DNA from: Isoetes taiwanensis
Taxonomy: Eukaryota > Streptophyta > Lycopodiopsida > Isoetales > Isoetaceae
DNA length: 64,000 bases
Assembly: GCA_021234155.1 (NCBI GenBank)
Contig: JAJEKV010000009.1
Span: forward strand, 10,486,546-10,550,545
Reading direction: 5' to 3'
The notes beneath the pieces are model-generated. The model ran no database searches, had not been told where the DNA came from, and saw nothing but the letters and a program-made list of their open reading frames with translations. Of the stretch, positions 22,207 through 33,951 are shown piece by piece. The position numbers and the translations under genes are program-made. Every line of letters starts with the position of its first letter. Position 1 is the first letter of the stretch.

Positions 22207-24950
22207 ACTTGGCTTGTTCGGGTAACGTCGGTGAAACTCCGCAATTTTGTCAGGCGTGTTAGTCAGATTCTCGGCAGGCTCCCAGGTTCTATCACTTGGC
22301 GAGTAACCTTCCAATCGACAAAGTAATACAATTGTTGACGAAGAAACTTGGAGTCCAGAATCTCTCGAACCTCGAACTCCTCATGATCATCAATCTCGAC
22401 TGATGGTGGAGGTCGAGGTACTCGATCTGGAAATGGATTTGCCATATAGGGTTCCAACAAAGACACATGGAATACTGGGTGTAGCCGAACTGATGGCGGA
22501 AGCTCAAGACGGAAAGCAGCATCACCAACTCGTTCAATGATCCGATAGGGACCTAAGCGCCTGTAGCCGAGCTTGTTACAAAGGCGAGCTGTCGGCAAAT
22601 CCTGACGCAAGAGCCAAACAAGACCATCAACTGCAAAATGAGGAACGTCCTGACGGTGCTGATCTGCATGATAACGATAATGTGCTTGAGCCTAGAGGAG
22701 ATGGTGCTGAAGATCATCCTGGAGCATGCGGAGCTTCTCGAGCCTGTCCTCGACACTGGAATTGACTGAGTCATATCCAGGAGCAGTGAAAGACCACCGG
22801 GGATGCATGCCGAAATTAATAAAGAACGGAGTCTGGCCTGTGGAGGCATGGACAAAAATATTGTAAGCAAATTCTGCCAGTGGTAGCCAATCAACCCAGT
22901 CATCCTGCTGATAATTGATGAAGCATCGCAAATACTGCTCAAGTGTTTGATTAGTGCGCTCCACCTGCCCATTGGTCTTCGGGTGATGTCCAGAGGAGAG
23001 CGAACGTTCCACATGCAAGAGTTGCAAAGACGCTTCCAAAAGCTAGCAATAAACTGAGGGCCGCGGTCACTGACAATGTTATCTGGTAAGCCATGGAGTC
23101 GAACCACCTCTCGAAACAAGAGAACCGTTGTGGCTTCATAGGAGATAGAAGTGCTGCAAGGAATGAAATGTGCCATCTTGGAAAAACGATCAATAACAAC
23201 AAGGATGGCGTCATGGCCCTGGGAGGATGGAAGCTCGACAATAAAATCCACCAAAATACTCTTCCAAGGACCGGCTGGAACTGGTAAAGGCTGAAGCAGG
23301 CCATGTGGGGGGTGCTTGGGAGCTTTTGCACGACAGCAAATATCATATGAGCGTACAAAAGTCTCAACAGTGCGGCGGAGACCTGGCCACCAATAATCTC
23401 GAGCAATAAGTTCCAGAGTCTTGGCAATGCCAAAATGGCCGGCGAGAGGAGAACCATGACAGGACTGCAGAACTTGAAGTCAAGGGGCACCATCCAGAAT
23501 ATACATGAATCTATCATGAAACAGAAGTCCATCTCGAACCTCAAAATGATCATAGTCCAACCTCATTTGGTGGGAAGATGATTGTCTGCGCCAATGGATC
23601 AGAAGGAAGAGATGCTCAAACAGACTCCAACAAGGATGTATCATGAGGCCTCTCGAACAAAGTGATGGCCATGAGCTGTAAACCATCAGGTCCTAGAATA
23701 ACCTATGATTGCTGATCAAATGCTGGCTCCCTCACCTTAGGTTCGAAATAAGATTTGCGACAAAGAGCATCTGGTTTCTCTTGAAGCGTGCCAGACCGAA
23801 ACTTGATGATGAAATCAAAGCGGGATAGCACCTGTGCGTGCCACCGAGCTTGACGACGATTAAGAACTCGAGCAGACTGAAAATACTCCAGATTGCGATG
23901 GTCCGTATACACAGTCAACTTATGAGGAGAACCTTCAAGAAATCGTCGCCACTCCTGAAAGGAGTCAACAATTGCCAAAAGTTCCTTATCATAAATAGGA
24001 TAGTTGATTTCTGCAGCCTAGAACTGTTGGGAATGATAGGCGATCGGGTGCAGCTCATGATCACCCCCCTCTTGCGACAAGATGCTGCCAAGAGTAAATT
24101 CTGATGCATCAGCTTCGAGAATATAGGACACGCAGGATCCGGGTGTGCAAGAACATGTGCTGCTATAAAAGCATGCTTTATAGTGGGGTGAAAGCATGCT
24201 ACGGTGTACCACTTTTGGAACCCTCAAAAGTACCTACACTGGGTACTTTTAAATCTGGTATTTTCATAGTTTTCTTTGCACTAAAATCAATAAAAAAAAT
24301 TTGAATTGAAGGTCAATAACATGTCAATTTATAGTATCAAAGTATAACAACACCATTAGAAACTAAAATGAATCAATCAACTCTCAAACTTATTGTTTAT
24401 TGAGACATTTATGCAAGTTCCCAGTACCCAGTACTGGGTACTTTTTTGGGTAGTTTTGCACTCCCTAAAAGGTAATTTATATGGTACACCCTAGCATGCT
24501 TTCACCCAGTGATGAATGCTGATTCTGCTTCAATTGTCCACTTAAAAGGAACATCCTTCCTGGTGAGACGTGTCAAAAGCAAGACGATCTCCGAATAGTC
24601 CTTGATGAAGCGGCTATAAAAATTGGCAAACCCCAAGAAGCACTGTACATCTTTAACCGAGAAAGGTGTTTCCCAACCAAGAACTGTGCTGACCTTCTCT
24701 AGATCTATGGTAACACCCTGAGATGTGATGCGATAGCCCAGAAACTCGACATTGTCCTGCTCGAACTGACACTTCTCCAGCTTGGCATAAAGTCCATGTT
24801 CCCGTAGCTTCTGAAGGACCTTCCTGACATGTTCTTCATGCTCCTCCAAAATTTTCGAATAAATCAGAATATCATCTAGATAGACGATAACAACAAGATC
24901 CAAAAACTCCCGAAAAACATCGTTAGCCATGTGCTAAATGATCGTTGGAG
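22207..24950 (-). pseudogene. Chromovirus pol: RT 3' part, RNase H, integrase, chromodomain
   Basis: From high to low coordinates: the RT catalytic block IVYLDDILIYS with downstream palm/thumb (24930-24502), the MITE (24186-24507), the RNase H start ILEADASEFTLGSILSQ and [10 protein letters not shown] (24150-23760), integrase with VDFIVELPSSQGHDAILVV and LHGLPDNIVSDRGPQF (23254-23000) and its C-terminal part (to about 22560), then the chromodomain EFEVREILDSKF...YFVDW (22410-22310). Within the chromodomain one base is missing after VDW, so the remainder continues in another frame and ends in an Arg-rich tail near 22160. Integrase is also frameshifted near 23040. RT and integrase would copy and insert the element; the chromodomain would direct integration to chromatin. 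Confidence 0.85.
24186..24507. mobile_element. 322-bp MITE with 26-bp TIRs and 4-bp TSD
   Basis: The left end GGGTGAAAGCATGCTA... (24186-24211) and the reverse complement of the right end (24482-24507) match at 25 of 26 positions. Flanking AGTG is duplicated at 24182-24185 and 24508-24511. It separates RT from RNase H in the host chromovirus, and removing it with one AGTG copy rejoins the frame. There is no coding capacity. A 4-bp duplication and GGG terminus would fit a Sola-like family, but that is only a suggestion. Confidence 0.85.
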
Positions 24951-26660
24951 CATTGGTAACGCCGAAAGGCATGACTGTGTAGTCAGAATGACCATACCGA
25001 GTTCGAAAGGCTGTCTTCCACTCATCACCTTCCTTGATGCAGATAAGATTATAGGCACCTCGAAGATCAATTTTTGTGAAGTATCATCGTGCACCTTGTA
25101 GCCGCTCAAGTAACTCTGGAATCAGGGGGAGAGGATACCGATTATGCACTGTGATCTTGTTGAGGCCGCGATAATCTACAACCAGCCACAAAGAACCATC
25201 CTTCTTGGAAACAAAGAAGATGGCAGCTCCTGCGGGTGACTGAGAATGTCGAATAAACCCAGTTGTAAGATTCTCCTCGATATAGGTCCGCAAAGTCTCC
25301 AATTCTGTTGGCGACAAGCCATAGATAGGGCCAAATGGCGGGTCGTCCCTGGCTGAAGATCAATGGGGCAGTCATAAGGTCGATGCTCTGAAAGCTTGCT
25401 GGCTTTGACCTTATCAAAAACATTGCCAAAATCCTTGTACTTATCAGGAAGCTGAAGAGGCGCAGTACATTCTGTGACTGCACCCGAGGAGATCTCCCAT
25501 CCACCAATCACTTCGACAGAACCAGGATGCTCAACCTTGCTTTTAGGGATGGCATGCTTACTGGCGAATGCACTATCCATAAAGCAAGCATTTGCACCAC
25601 AATCAAGTCGCCAACACTTGCAATCTTCCAACCTCTGATTTCAATGATATAGGGATGAAGAATGCCTTGCTGACCTTATCCGATGGAATAAACATGTCAA
25701 GAAGTGTGGAAGGAGTCTGAGAAAAGGCGGCCAGCCGACGAGAGACTCCTACTATTCGGACCAGCCTCTGAAGTTTTTCGACTGATTTGGGTGCTTCACA
25801 GGGCATGCACGAGCAATATGGCCAGCTCCTCCACAGTAGAGGCAAAGATTAGATTCTCTTCGACGCTGCTTCTTGGCGGCAGATAAAGGTCCTCAAACTG
25901 TCCGATCAATCTGCATAGGCTCAGCAGATCTGATGGATTCTACAGATGAAACTGGGGAGGACGTAGCTACAGGCGCTTGTGTGATTGGAAAGACCTAGCT
26001 ACGTCTCTCTTGCCTACGTTCAAAGAGCCGATTATCACATCGAACTGCAAATCTGATGGCTTCTTCCAAAGTTTGAGGATCCTCCATAGACAACAGCATA
26101 TCTTTCACATCCTCTCGTAACCCCCTTCGGAAAAAATCTCGAAGTGCAACGTCATCCGAGGCAGTATCTACTGCAATTTGACGAAATTTTGATGCATATA
26201 ATACTGAAGCTAGACGAGAGCCTTGCCTCAGATTGCAAAGTTTTGTGACTGCTGTGTGCTAATGATCGGAGTCTCCAAAGCATGCCTCGAGCTCTGCAGT
26301 GAAAGCAGCAAAATCTTGCAACTCTGGGGTTCCTTTCTCCAATAAAAGAGCAAACCAACTTAGAGCTGGCCCTGTGAGGAGAGAACCAATCAGCCCAACT
26401 TGTTCCTAGACCGTGGGATATCTATGAGAATGGAGCTGAATCACAAGCCTGATCTGATTCAAAAAACCGCGGAGCTTGGACCGAGTGCCGTCAAACTTCT
26501 CTCGCAGACTGATCTTAGGCTGTGATAGCTCAATCCCGAGCTAGAAGCAGATTCATGTGAAGCAACACGTTCCTTAAGCTATTTATTGTCCAACTGCATC
26601 TGCTGGCATACTTGAACAAGCTGCTGGACCTGCTGCAATAAAGTCAAAACCTCCTCCATA
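24940..26660 (-). pseudogene. Chromovirus gag, protease remnant and RT 5' part
   Basis: The RT start includes [20 protein letters not shown] and [20 protein letters not shown] (25317-25084). The protease remnant is DCGANACFMD (about 25600-25570), where the usual D-S/T-G triad reads D-C-G. The sequence between it and the RT is shorter than in the family, so a deletion is likely. The gag zinc knuckle is CLYCGGAGHIARAC (25844-25803), a perfect C-x2-C-x4-H-x4-C. Upstream gag (to about 26660, starting MEEVLTLLQQVQQLVQ) is broken by stops. Roles are nucleocapsid/RNA packaging and polyprotein cleavage. Confidence 0.75.
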
Positions 26661-26741
26661 GATATAAAGTCACCAAATATGAGCAAAAAAAATGCTTAGG
26701 ATCAGAGCAGGCAAGAACCGGTAAGGGATTCCGGTTCAAAC

Positions 26742-26941
26742 TGTCATGAACCTACGCGAAAACAAGGAAAATACGGAAGAAATACGGAAAAAATATGCCA
26801 AGATCGGCAAAGAATCTGATATATGAACAGGAATCAAGAATACAATGGCCTGAAGGCAAGCAGGAACACGAGACAGATGCCTAGAAGGCTCAAGACTGGC
26901 GTTGAACCGAAATGGTTCGACAAGAAGGAGGTGCCTCCTTA
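26742..26941 (-). repeat. Truncated 5' LTR of the chromovirus
   Basis: Matches the first 200 bp (plus sense) of the LTR at 21634, with small indels near the start and a few substitutions. It ends sharply at 26941, where GTGCCTCCTTA passes into unrelated sequence (GTTGATACCCAG). The U3 half of the LTR, including any promoter, is therefore missing from the 5' copy. Confidence 0.85.
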
Positions 26942-29030
26942 GTTGATACCCAGATCTGCCAATATATGTAATTTTTTTTGTCCCAAGGACCATTATACAT
27001 CTTACTTGCAAATTTAATGCTAATTTTAGCACTACTATGTTCATTTTTCAACCATCTGTATTCAGTTACTTAGGCTTAGATTACATATCATTAGATCCAG
27101 TTTCGGAAATCTAGATCTAGTTACATCTACTCTTTTTAGTAATTATCATGCATGACCCATGTCTTATAGTACATTACACCAGTAGTACATAGGTGCATAT
27201 ATCAGTGCATTAATTCTATTGTCTAGCTCACAAGCATGAAAGTAGATTACATCTACGTAAAAATGTTTTTGTAGAATCTCAATATTTGGCATTCCATGGA
27301 TAATTCAATTTGTTGCTTGGCACTGCTCCCAGCAACCTTGTTTCCTTAGGCTCTTGGCCTTCTTTTATTGCATTACCTCCAAGGCCTATTGCCTTAGCAG
27401 CTTGCTTCTTCAATTCTCCCATAGGAAAATTGCAACTCCCATCCTTATTATAATCTCATCTTTCTACCCATCTTATAGCACTGGGGCGGTGCACAGAAAT
27501 CAATGTATATACTCATAGAGCTAGAGAAATCGTGATGCTAACTTCTTATTAGTCTTTTATTTCAGGCAGTTGGTACATGTCGTCAACCTCTAAAAAATAA
27601 TCTCAATTCCGAGTTACTTGAATTATCTAGATCTATCCCTCAAGTTTGACACAACTACATTTACTTCTATTCTTGAAGGACTATCGAATCAAATCAGGCA
27701 ATTAAATCAAGCATTAATAGCAGCTCCAATCCTCGTCAATCTGGCGCGTTGAACAACGTCTAATGTATAGGTGCAAAGGACAGGTGTCCCTTCTGCGAAG
27801 GATCCAACAAGCAGATCAACAACAAATTTGTTGATATGGATGGTTTTCTATTAGCCACCTTTGATATTGCTCATTCGTCAAGAAGTGTAATGCAACATAT
27901 GGAACAATTCTTACAACGTAGCACCATTTCCTCTAATAAATCAAGAAAAGCTGAAAAAGCTAATTCATTAATGGCCAGTGCTTGACACATGGGAAATGAT
28001 GCATGTCATCCTAACAATGGGAAAACATCCTAGCTTTCCTGCTCTACACAATTGCCCTCAATTTTTTAAAAAATTAATGGTCTTCAATATTTACAACATA
28101 CACTATGCAATAGCTTTTACCAGAATTAGCATACCTATAAAAGCCTCTGATTTCCTCAGTTTCAAATATAAAAATATAAGGACAACTTATCCCTAAAGTC
28201 TGAGAACTGTTAGCTTGCATCTGAAAAGGATATCCATAAAAAACATCTCTGAACATTGGATAATATGCCATGCTAAACAATTTGATATTGTAAACTGTAG
28301 AAGCAAATTGCAAATGCAGCCGTCAGTCGTTGCTTGATTCTATAGTCCTTCCTCGTGGGCTGTGATAATGGCACTCCATGTGTATAAACTCAATTTAGAG
28401 ATTTCATTGAATGCTGCATTTGCCTCAACTAGAATTTTGCATACAGCAAGTAAGCATATAAGCTGGTCGTAGAACAATAGAAAGGAATTCCTTCTAGTAC
28501 CGATGTTAGAAATTACATTTTTCTAGAATGCCTTGCGCATTTCTGCAAGATACCACAAATGTGCTCTTTGGATGTGGAAATCCCTGCTTTTGCATAATCT
28601 ATGCTGTTTTAAGTGCATTATCCAGCCAGTTTTGTTTTCTGACATCAAAGCTTGATGAATGAACTTGGAGATTGTCCGTTTTGAACATGCAACTGCTCTC
28701 AAGCTTGTATGCTTTATTTTTCCAGATAATAAACTTGCCTTCAACAAATTACATGACCCCATGTCAAAACTTACTTCATAATATGGCTGAAACTAGCAAC
28801 AACTTGATGCACCAACTAGCAGCAGGCATTCCCACACAATGCATGAGGCACCTGTAAAGAAAAGAGCAGCTTATTCTCCAACTCTTCTCACATCATAATA
28901 ATCAGCATGAATTTAACAGCTCAGGTAGGACAATTAAGTATTAGAGATAGAATAGGCTATTTCGTGGACTCCATTTATTTGGAGGTATGAGTACTTAACA
29001 CTCCATAACCCTAATTTATTCTCTTCTCAT
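26942..29030. other. Stretch without a recognisable gene
   Basis: AT-rich DNA. A plus-strand stretch at about 27560-27960 reads in pieces like protein (CPFCEGSNKQINNKFVDMDG) but has stops, frame changes and no family I know. Nothing else is supportable. Confidence 0.35.
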
Positions 29031-29097
29031 AATATCACACAGCTCACCAGGGATAGGTCCCGTATGTACGAAATCCAAATTCCTGACGTATAAAGTC

Positions 29098-29222
29098 AAA
29101 AATATGTATTTTTTTGAAAAAAAACATATTTTTACGTATTTTTCTCTAGCCAGCTGAAAAAAAAAATTCGCGCACGTGAAACCTAAAGAAACGCGTATGC
29201 GAAAACAATTTTGCATACGCGA
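29098..29222. repeat. Two adjacent hairpins
   Basis: AAAAATATGT (29098-29107) pairs with ACATATTTTT (29124-29133), and CGCGTATGC (29192-29200) pairs with GCATACGCG (29213-29221). The phrase CGTATGTACGAAATCC just before is loosely similar to the GTACGTCAAAATCCGTAC end of the MITE family at 40.3-40.9 kb. It may be the edge of a repeat element upstream of the kinase-like gene. Confidence 0.4.
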
Positions 29223-30431
29223 GAATAGCAAAACGGCGGGGCAAAATTTAAATTTCATTTTCGCATACGTTGTTTTTTGTAGACTGTGTATGTGAAAGAT
29301 TTTTTCGCAGTCGCTGCGTTCAGCGAGAAACCATGTCTGCCAAAAACGCAGGAGGTTTCACGTCGCTAGCTTTTGTTTTCAGCGTTTCGCGAAAAATTTA
29401 TATATTTCGCAGCGCGGTTTTTCAGTTTCTTTGCCGCAAAGAAGGTAGCTTTTGCGCCAAACCAATCTACCCCTCAATTTCATTTTTTTTCCCTTAGTTT
29501 TTAGGCAGAAAATAGTTAGTTTTTTGTTAGCTAGGTCTAGACAAGGTCCTCAGTTAGGCCCTCGCCTGTTGCCCCCCGTCCAAGGGGCGTGACGATGGTG
29601 AGTGCCTTGTTCTGTGGACTGAGCCTGACCTATTTTAGGTAGAAAAAAAAAAGGAACAATAAGACCACAAACAAAAGAAAAGAACAACACAAAGGAAAAA
29701 AAAAAAAAAAAAAAAACTGTTGTTGCCCTCCCTTATCAAAGGAGAACTATAGTGCCAATTAGGGTTTCGTGTTGTCAAGAGCGTAGACAGTGTCCCTTGC
29801 CTGATATTGTTGCAGTTATTTGCGCCATGCCGAGGGTGCGTGGCATTGCCGAAGTTTAAGGCAACTAGGGTCTACCCTTCTTTGAGGTGTATAGCCCTCG
29901 CCTGATGTCGTTGTTGGCTTTGGCCACGTGGTGTCGAAAGAGGTGCGTTGTACTCTCATAGAAGGTTACGAGGATGTCTTACTAATATGTATACCCTAGT
30001 TCTTGATGGTGGTGTTGATGAAAGTACGACACCAATATAGGAATTGGCGTATGTTTTAGTAAGTATTTGATTGGTCATGTCTTATGAAAAAGCGCGACCT
30101 CGGTCAAGTGCAATGCATTTGAACTTGCTAGCCTCCAAGTCGGAGCATTCTGTCAGTAGCTGGGCTAGATCATAAATCGTGTTTTGGTCATTTCATGTAG
30201 TTATCAACCAATCAAAAGTCATTTAGTACTAGTCGGATAGGATGTTAGGGTCCTGACATAGTGGCCTAAAACTTAGCGTTGTTATAGTCAAAATGAATTG
30301 ATTTATGTTGTTGCTAAGCACTAAATTGGAGGTTTTATTTTTGCTTGACATGTAGGTGTTATTGCTGTCATCTGCGTACTATCATGGAGTTCCATTTTGC
30401 TAGCTAGCTAGACAATCCCTTAAACAAGCAG

Positions 30432-32087
30432 CATGGCTTTGAAAGAGAGAGCAGAAGTTAACTTAGTGGCAGCAGAGGCATTAGTGTCTTAAATAGAGAT
30501 GCAAATAGAGCCGCAACCAGCAGAGGCATTGGTGTCTCAAATAGAGCCGCAACCCGAGTGATCTTTTGCACCGCCGTGCAGGAAAAAAAGTAGACCACAA
30601 CAAAATTCATGAATTGGTTATGTAATCGACTTTGCAATGTCTCAGCCTAAGATTTGGAATCGATTACCAACAGTGAGGAAGGGTGGCTAGACTACCATGC
30701 AGGGCTTGTTAAAGATGCCAAGAGGGCTTTTAGACCTCGACTGATAGCTCTAGAGCCTGAAAAGGATGAGCAAGATTGGTACACATGGATAATGGGCAAT
30801 ATTAGCCGCACTACTGGGAATATGATCAGGAAGTTGCAAATTTGAATAGTCATCGCCGTGGCTAGAGCTGAAAGAAAAAGCCATCATGTGGAATGCAGCT
30901 TGGGGCAATAGAAAGTTCCCTCACCTTGTTAAGAAAGTATTGGCGCAAACAATAAGAGCCAAACGTCCTGGTGAGACGGATAGGGAGTGGGAAGCTCGTA
31001 GAGGAGCAGATGCTAAGACAACCCGGTTTGTAAAAGTAGATTCGTCGCACATAATAAACAGACAAAGAATTGGTTCTGGTTCATATGGGACGGTGCATAA
31101 CTGCAATATTTTGGGTTCTAGTTTTATTAAGGATGAACCATATTGTAAAGTTTCAGATTAATAATTTTCAGCCAGGCACAGATCCTAATAAGCTAGTGGA
31201 AGCTATGTGGAAAAACATGAGGGAGTCTGGGATGCAGGTTAGGCATGGATGTATAATATGCTACATTGGTACCACTACCGGCTTAGAGAGGTAGGGTTTA
31301 ATTTTTCCTTTTTGGAATGGAGGTTCTTTGGCAAGCTTTTTTACAAGCCACGGGGGCAATGCTTTTGCTGAGCTTGCATTTAAAAAGTTAGGAGTTGTCC
31401 CCAGAGTTGAGACCGACTTGTTGTGCTTTGAGGGGCGCAGAAGTAAAGAGTCAGGTGTTGCCTCCAGGGGTGGGGACTTGGCTATGTCATTCTGCAGTGG
31501 CCTGTGAAAACTTCATCAAGAAAGGTATTTGCATATGGATTTGCATCCGGGCAATGTGCTACTTCATTTTGAATATGGGAAGGAGAAGGAATGCATTGAT
31601 CCGCAGGCTGTTTATATTAGCATTTGTATGATGGACGAGACAATGGAAGTGAAGCGATGTATTACAAGGGTTTGGATGGCGAGGGTAAGAAAAGAATTGA
31701 GATTGAAAGGACGAGGCACGATGATTTATTATGGTAATGGCTCAAAGACGATGGCTGCAAGGGTTGACTTTGACTTGCACGGGGTAGCGTATATTGTGTA
31801 TTCCTTGGCTGATTTTGCTAGTAAGCACTCCTACATGGAGTCAATAGGAAGCGTCGAGTAGCAAGCTAGGCACTGGAGAATATGCGACTATTTGAAACAT
31901 TGCGTTGAGTCGCCAATAAGAGACAAGACACGAAAAATTGATTTGGCCCAGCTACTTGACACCATGCAGAGCAGTTGGCATTGCTCTCCAGTGTCGTGCA
32001 CGAGGCCACAATTGGAATCAGATTGGATTCTTCAACTTGGCCAGGGGGAGGATGATGTAGATCAAGCTGGTCCTAGTCACGTTTAGC
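30432..32087 (+). pseudogene. Decayed protein kinase-like gene
   Basis: Successive plus-strand pieces carry kinase landmarks in the right order: a glycine-rich loop RIGSGSYGTVH (about 31057-31095), a hinge-like GGSLASFF (about 31320-31345), the catalytic loop HMDLHPGNVLLHF (31528-31570, HRD-type Asp and Asn present, Arg replaced by Met), a DLHGVAYIVYSLADF C-lobe helix (about 31775-31820) and an ending ...DQAGPSHV at 32087. Upstream pieces (MALKERAEVNLVAAEALVS at 30432; EEGWLDYHAGLVKDAKRAF at about 30675) form an N-terminal extension of unknown type with a short internal repeat. Stops and at least three frame changes show it is broken, unless some gaps are introns. The RING-like ORF follows 195 bp downstream on the same strand, so the two may once have been a unit. 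The kinase subfamily is not assigned. Confidence 0.6.
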
Positions 32088-32403
32088 GTGCATGTCCTGT
32101 TACTTACACGACACCTAAATCCACATTCAACATTCATGTATATAATATTCGAAAGAAATTCATTGAACGCTTGCTTTTATTTATCACTATTAAGAAATTA
32201 TTGTCCATATATGTAACTCTTCTTTTCGTATTTTCGAATTGTGAAATTGCTTGCAAGTTGTAAATTGTGTGCTTTTTTTATATGTCGCAGCTAACAAAAA
32301 TTATAAAAACAAGAAGTCAAAGCACATCTCGACAAGTCAGCATCATTATATCTCATCAACGGCACAACGAGAATGACCACAGCATGGACACACCGCAGCA
32401 GCA

Positions 32404-32565
32404 GGAATGCTTCGGTTCTATTGCGCTAGCAATAGAACCGCCATTCCTTGGATGGGGACGCCACCTCAGCTCCTTTCCCTTTTTTATAGCCCATTTTTTC
32501 CTCCCTTTGGTCATCGGCGTTCTCCTTGGGCTTTTCTCCTAGTTACGGTCGCCTACCTGGTTTCC
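32404..32565 (+). repeat. DIRS-type repeat A1
   Basis: The 162-bp left terminal repeat, found again as A2 at 38368-38528. It opens with a palindrome: GGAATG ... CGGTTCTATTGC-GCTA-GCAATAGAACCG ... CATTCC (32404-32447). A TATA-like TTTTTATAGCCC follows at about 32484-32495, which could serve a promoter. The palindrome and GGAAT core are candidate recombinase contacts. Confidence 0.9.
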
Positions 32566-33951
32566 TACCTTCAACCAAGCCGGTTGTACCTGAAGAGCGC
32601 AACGGTGTGCCTACCGCCTACGTTCCTACCAAGAAAGCTTTTTCAAGGTACGATGATCGTGATCATTTTGGTTTAATCCTGGTTTTCGTTTGTGGTTTGT
32701 GTTCTCCTCTTGGTTGGGATGCGGTTTCGGAGTCTCGGGCGTCTCTCCCCTCCCGGTTATGGCATGGTCAAGGATTTCTTGAGCGTTTTCGGTTAGTTGG
32801 TTACTTTCGGTTTTGTTGCTTGTTTTTTGTTTTGATTCAATTGAATCCGGCTTGCTTGCTGCTTCCGGAACCCCCTTTTGTTTCTCCGTTGGTCCAGCCT
32901 CTGCCTATGAATTGTGGGCGAATCCGGCTCCGTGACTGCCTCCTGCCAGACGGTTTGGCAGTGGGGCATGTGTTCGGCCACCATAGCCCGATCCTCCTGC
33001 TCCAGCACTCAGTCCAGGTTCGGCCACCCTTCCTAGCTCCTCTCAGACCAATTTCCAGATCCGATTTCTTGTGTTTCTCAATTCTGTTGCTCGAGTTCTT
33101 TCTCAATGCTGCTTCTCCGTCTCTGGGTTGGCTTCAAGATCGGCCTCCTTTGCTTACTCCAGTTGCTCTTACCCTTCGGTTTTGGCTTTATCAGGCCCTC
33201 CAGCACCCATCTCCTCTCTGCCACCTTCTGTGTTGCCGTCCCTCTCTGCATTCGGTTAATTTTTTCCCTCTCTGCTTTCCGCCTTCACCGACCTTCATGG
33301 CTGCCGCTTCCGCCTCTGGTGAAGCGGGGATACCAGGCCGTCGAACCGGTTTTGTTGGGATACTCTGTCCCGGATTCCCCTGAGACCATTGTCCTGGTTT
33401 TTCGTGTTTTTTAGTACCTTGTTTTGCTTGAGGTTGTTGTTTGTAATTTCTTTTTGTTGGGTTGTCTTTACTATTTCTTTCTTTCGGTTGTTATTATTAT
33501 TATTTTTGGTCGCAAGTCTCTTTTTCTTTCGGCTTCTTTTTCTTCCCAACATTGCCCCATTGGTGCTGTGGGTTCAAGTGTTTCTTGCTTCTTTGCCTTT
33601 TTTCCTCGCCTTTTTACGTTTTCTCGTCGTTTTTGCATTATATAGTTATGTTTAGTTGGGTATGTTGCAAACTCGCTCTGGGCTTAGCGTCTTTGTTAGC
33701 GTGAGTCTTATAAAGCGTGTTGATTTTTTCCATTGTTTGTACTAACATTGTGAATGATGTTTTTTAGACATTTTCACGATATGGCAGATCAGGACATTCC
33801 TAGCACCTCTCAGGTTTCTTTGCGGGCTCGCAGGGCTAAACGGGTCGCCGCAAAGCGCCCCCATCCACTCCACCTATCGCGGCGTGCCGCACCAATCGGA
33901 GTTTCTATTGCCTCGAGGTATGCGCTTTGCATACCCAGCGGTTTCTCTTGA

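Larger units (their letters stand above)
21634..26941 (-). mobile_element. Ty3/gypsy chromovirus, decayed, 5' LTR truncated
   Basis: Reading on the minus strand gives: truncated 5' LTR (26742-26941); gag relic with a zinc knuckle; a protease remnant; reverse transcriptase; RNase H; integrase; chromodomain; a purine tract (AGGAAAGGGATGG, 22152-22164); and the 3' LTR (21634-22151). Domain order PR-RT-RH-IN-chromodomain identifies a chromovirus. Both LTRs begin (plus sense) TGTCATGAACCTACGCGAAA and stay similar for 200 bp. The right one then stops abruptly at 26941, so no target duplication can be tested. A canonical TGGTATCAGAGC primer site is not seen next to the 5' LTR. Multiple frameshifts, a deletion between protease and RT and a MITE insertion make it non-functional. 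Confidence 0.9.

Noticed and set aside
26690-26742. Primer-binding site of the chromovirus
   Set aside because: ATCAGAGC occurs near 26701 but on the strand opposite to that expected for the primer site; no TGG-starting match adjoins the LTR.
27560-27960. Protein-like plus-strand segment with CPFCEG
   Set aside because: Stops and frame changes and no second zinc-binding pair; too weak to call a gene.
32526-33383. 285-residue plus-strand ORF after repeat A1
   Set aside because: Composition is Phe/Leu/Ser/Pro-rich with no recognisable domain, and its start overlaps the A1 repeat, which also begins a similar ORF at 38489. Probably a shadow of pyrimidine-rich leader sequence.
33781-33917. Leader exon for the DIRS-type gag ORF
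   Set aside because: The ATG and donor look good, but the acceptors I tried (after 33982 and 34015) do not give a consistent phase, so it is noted only in the gag entry.
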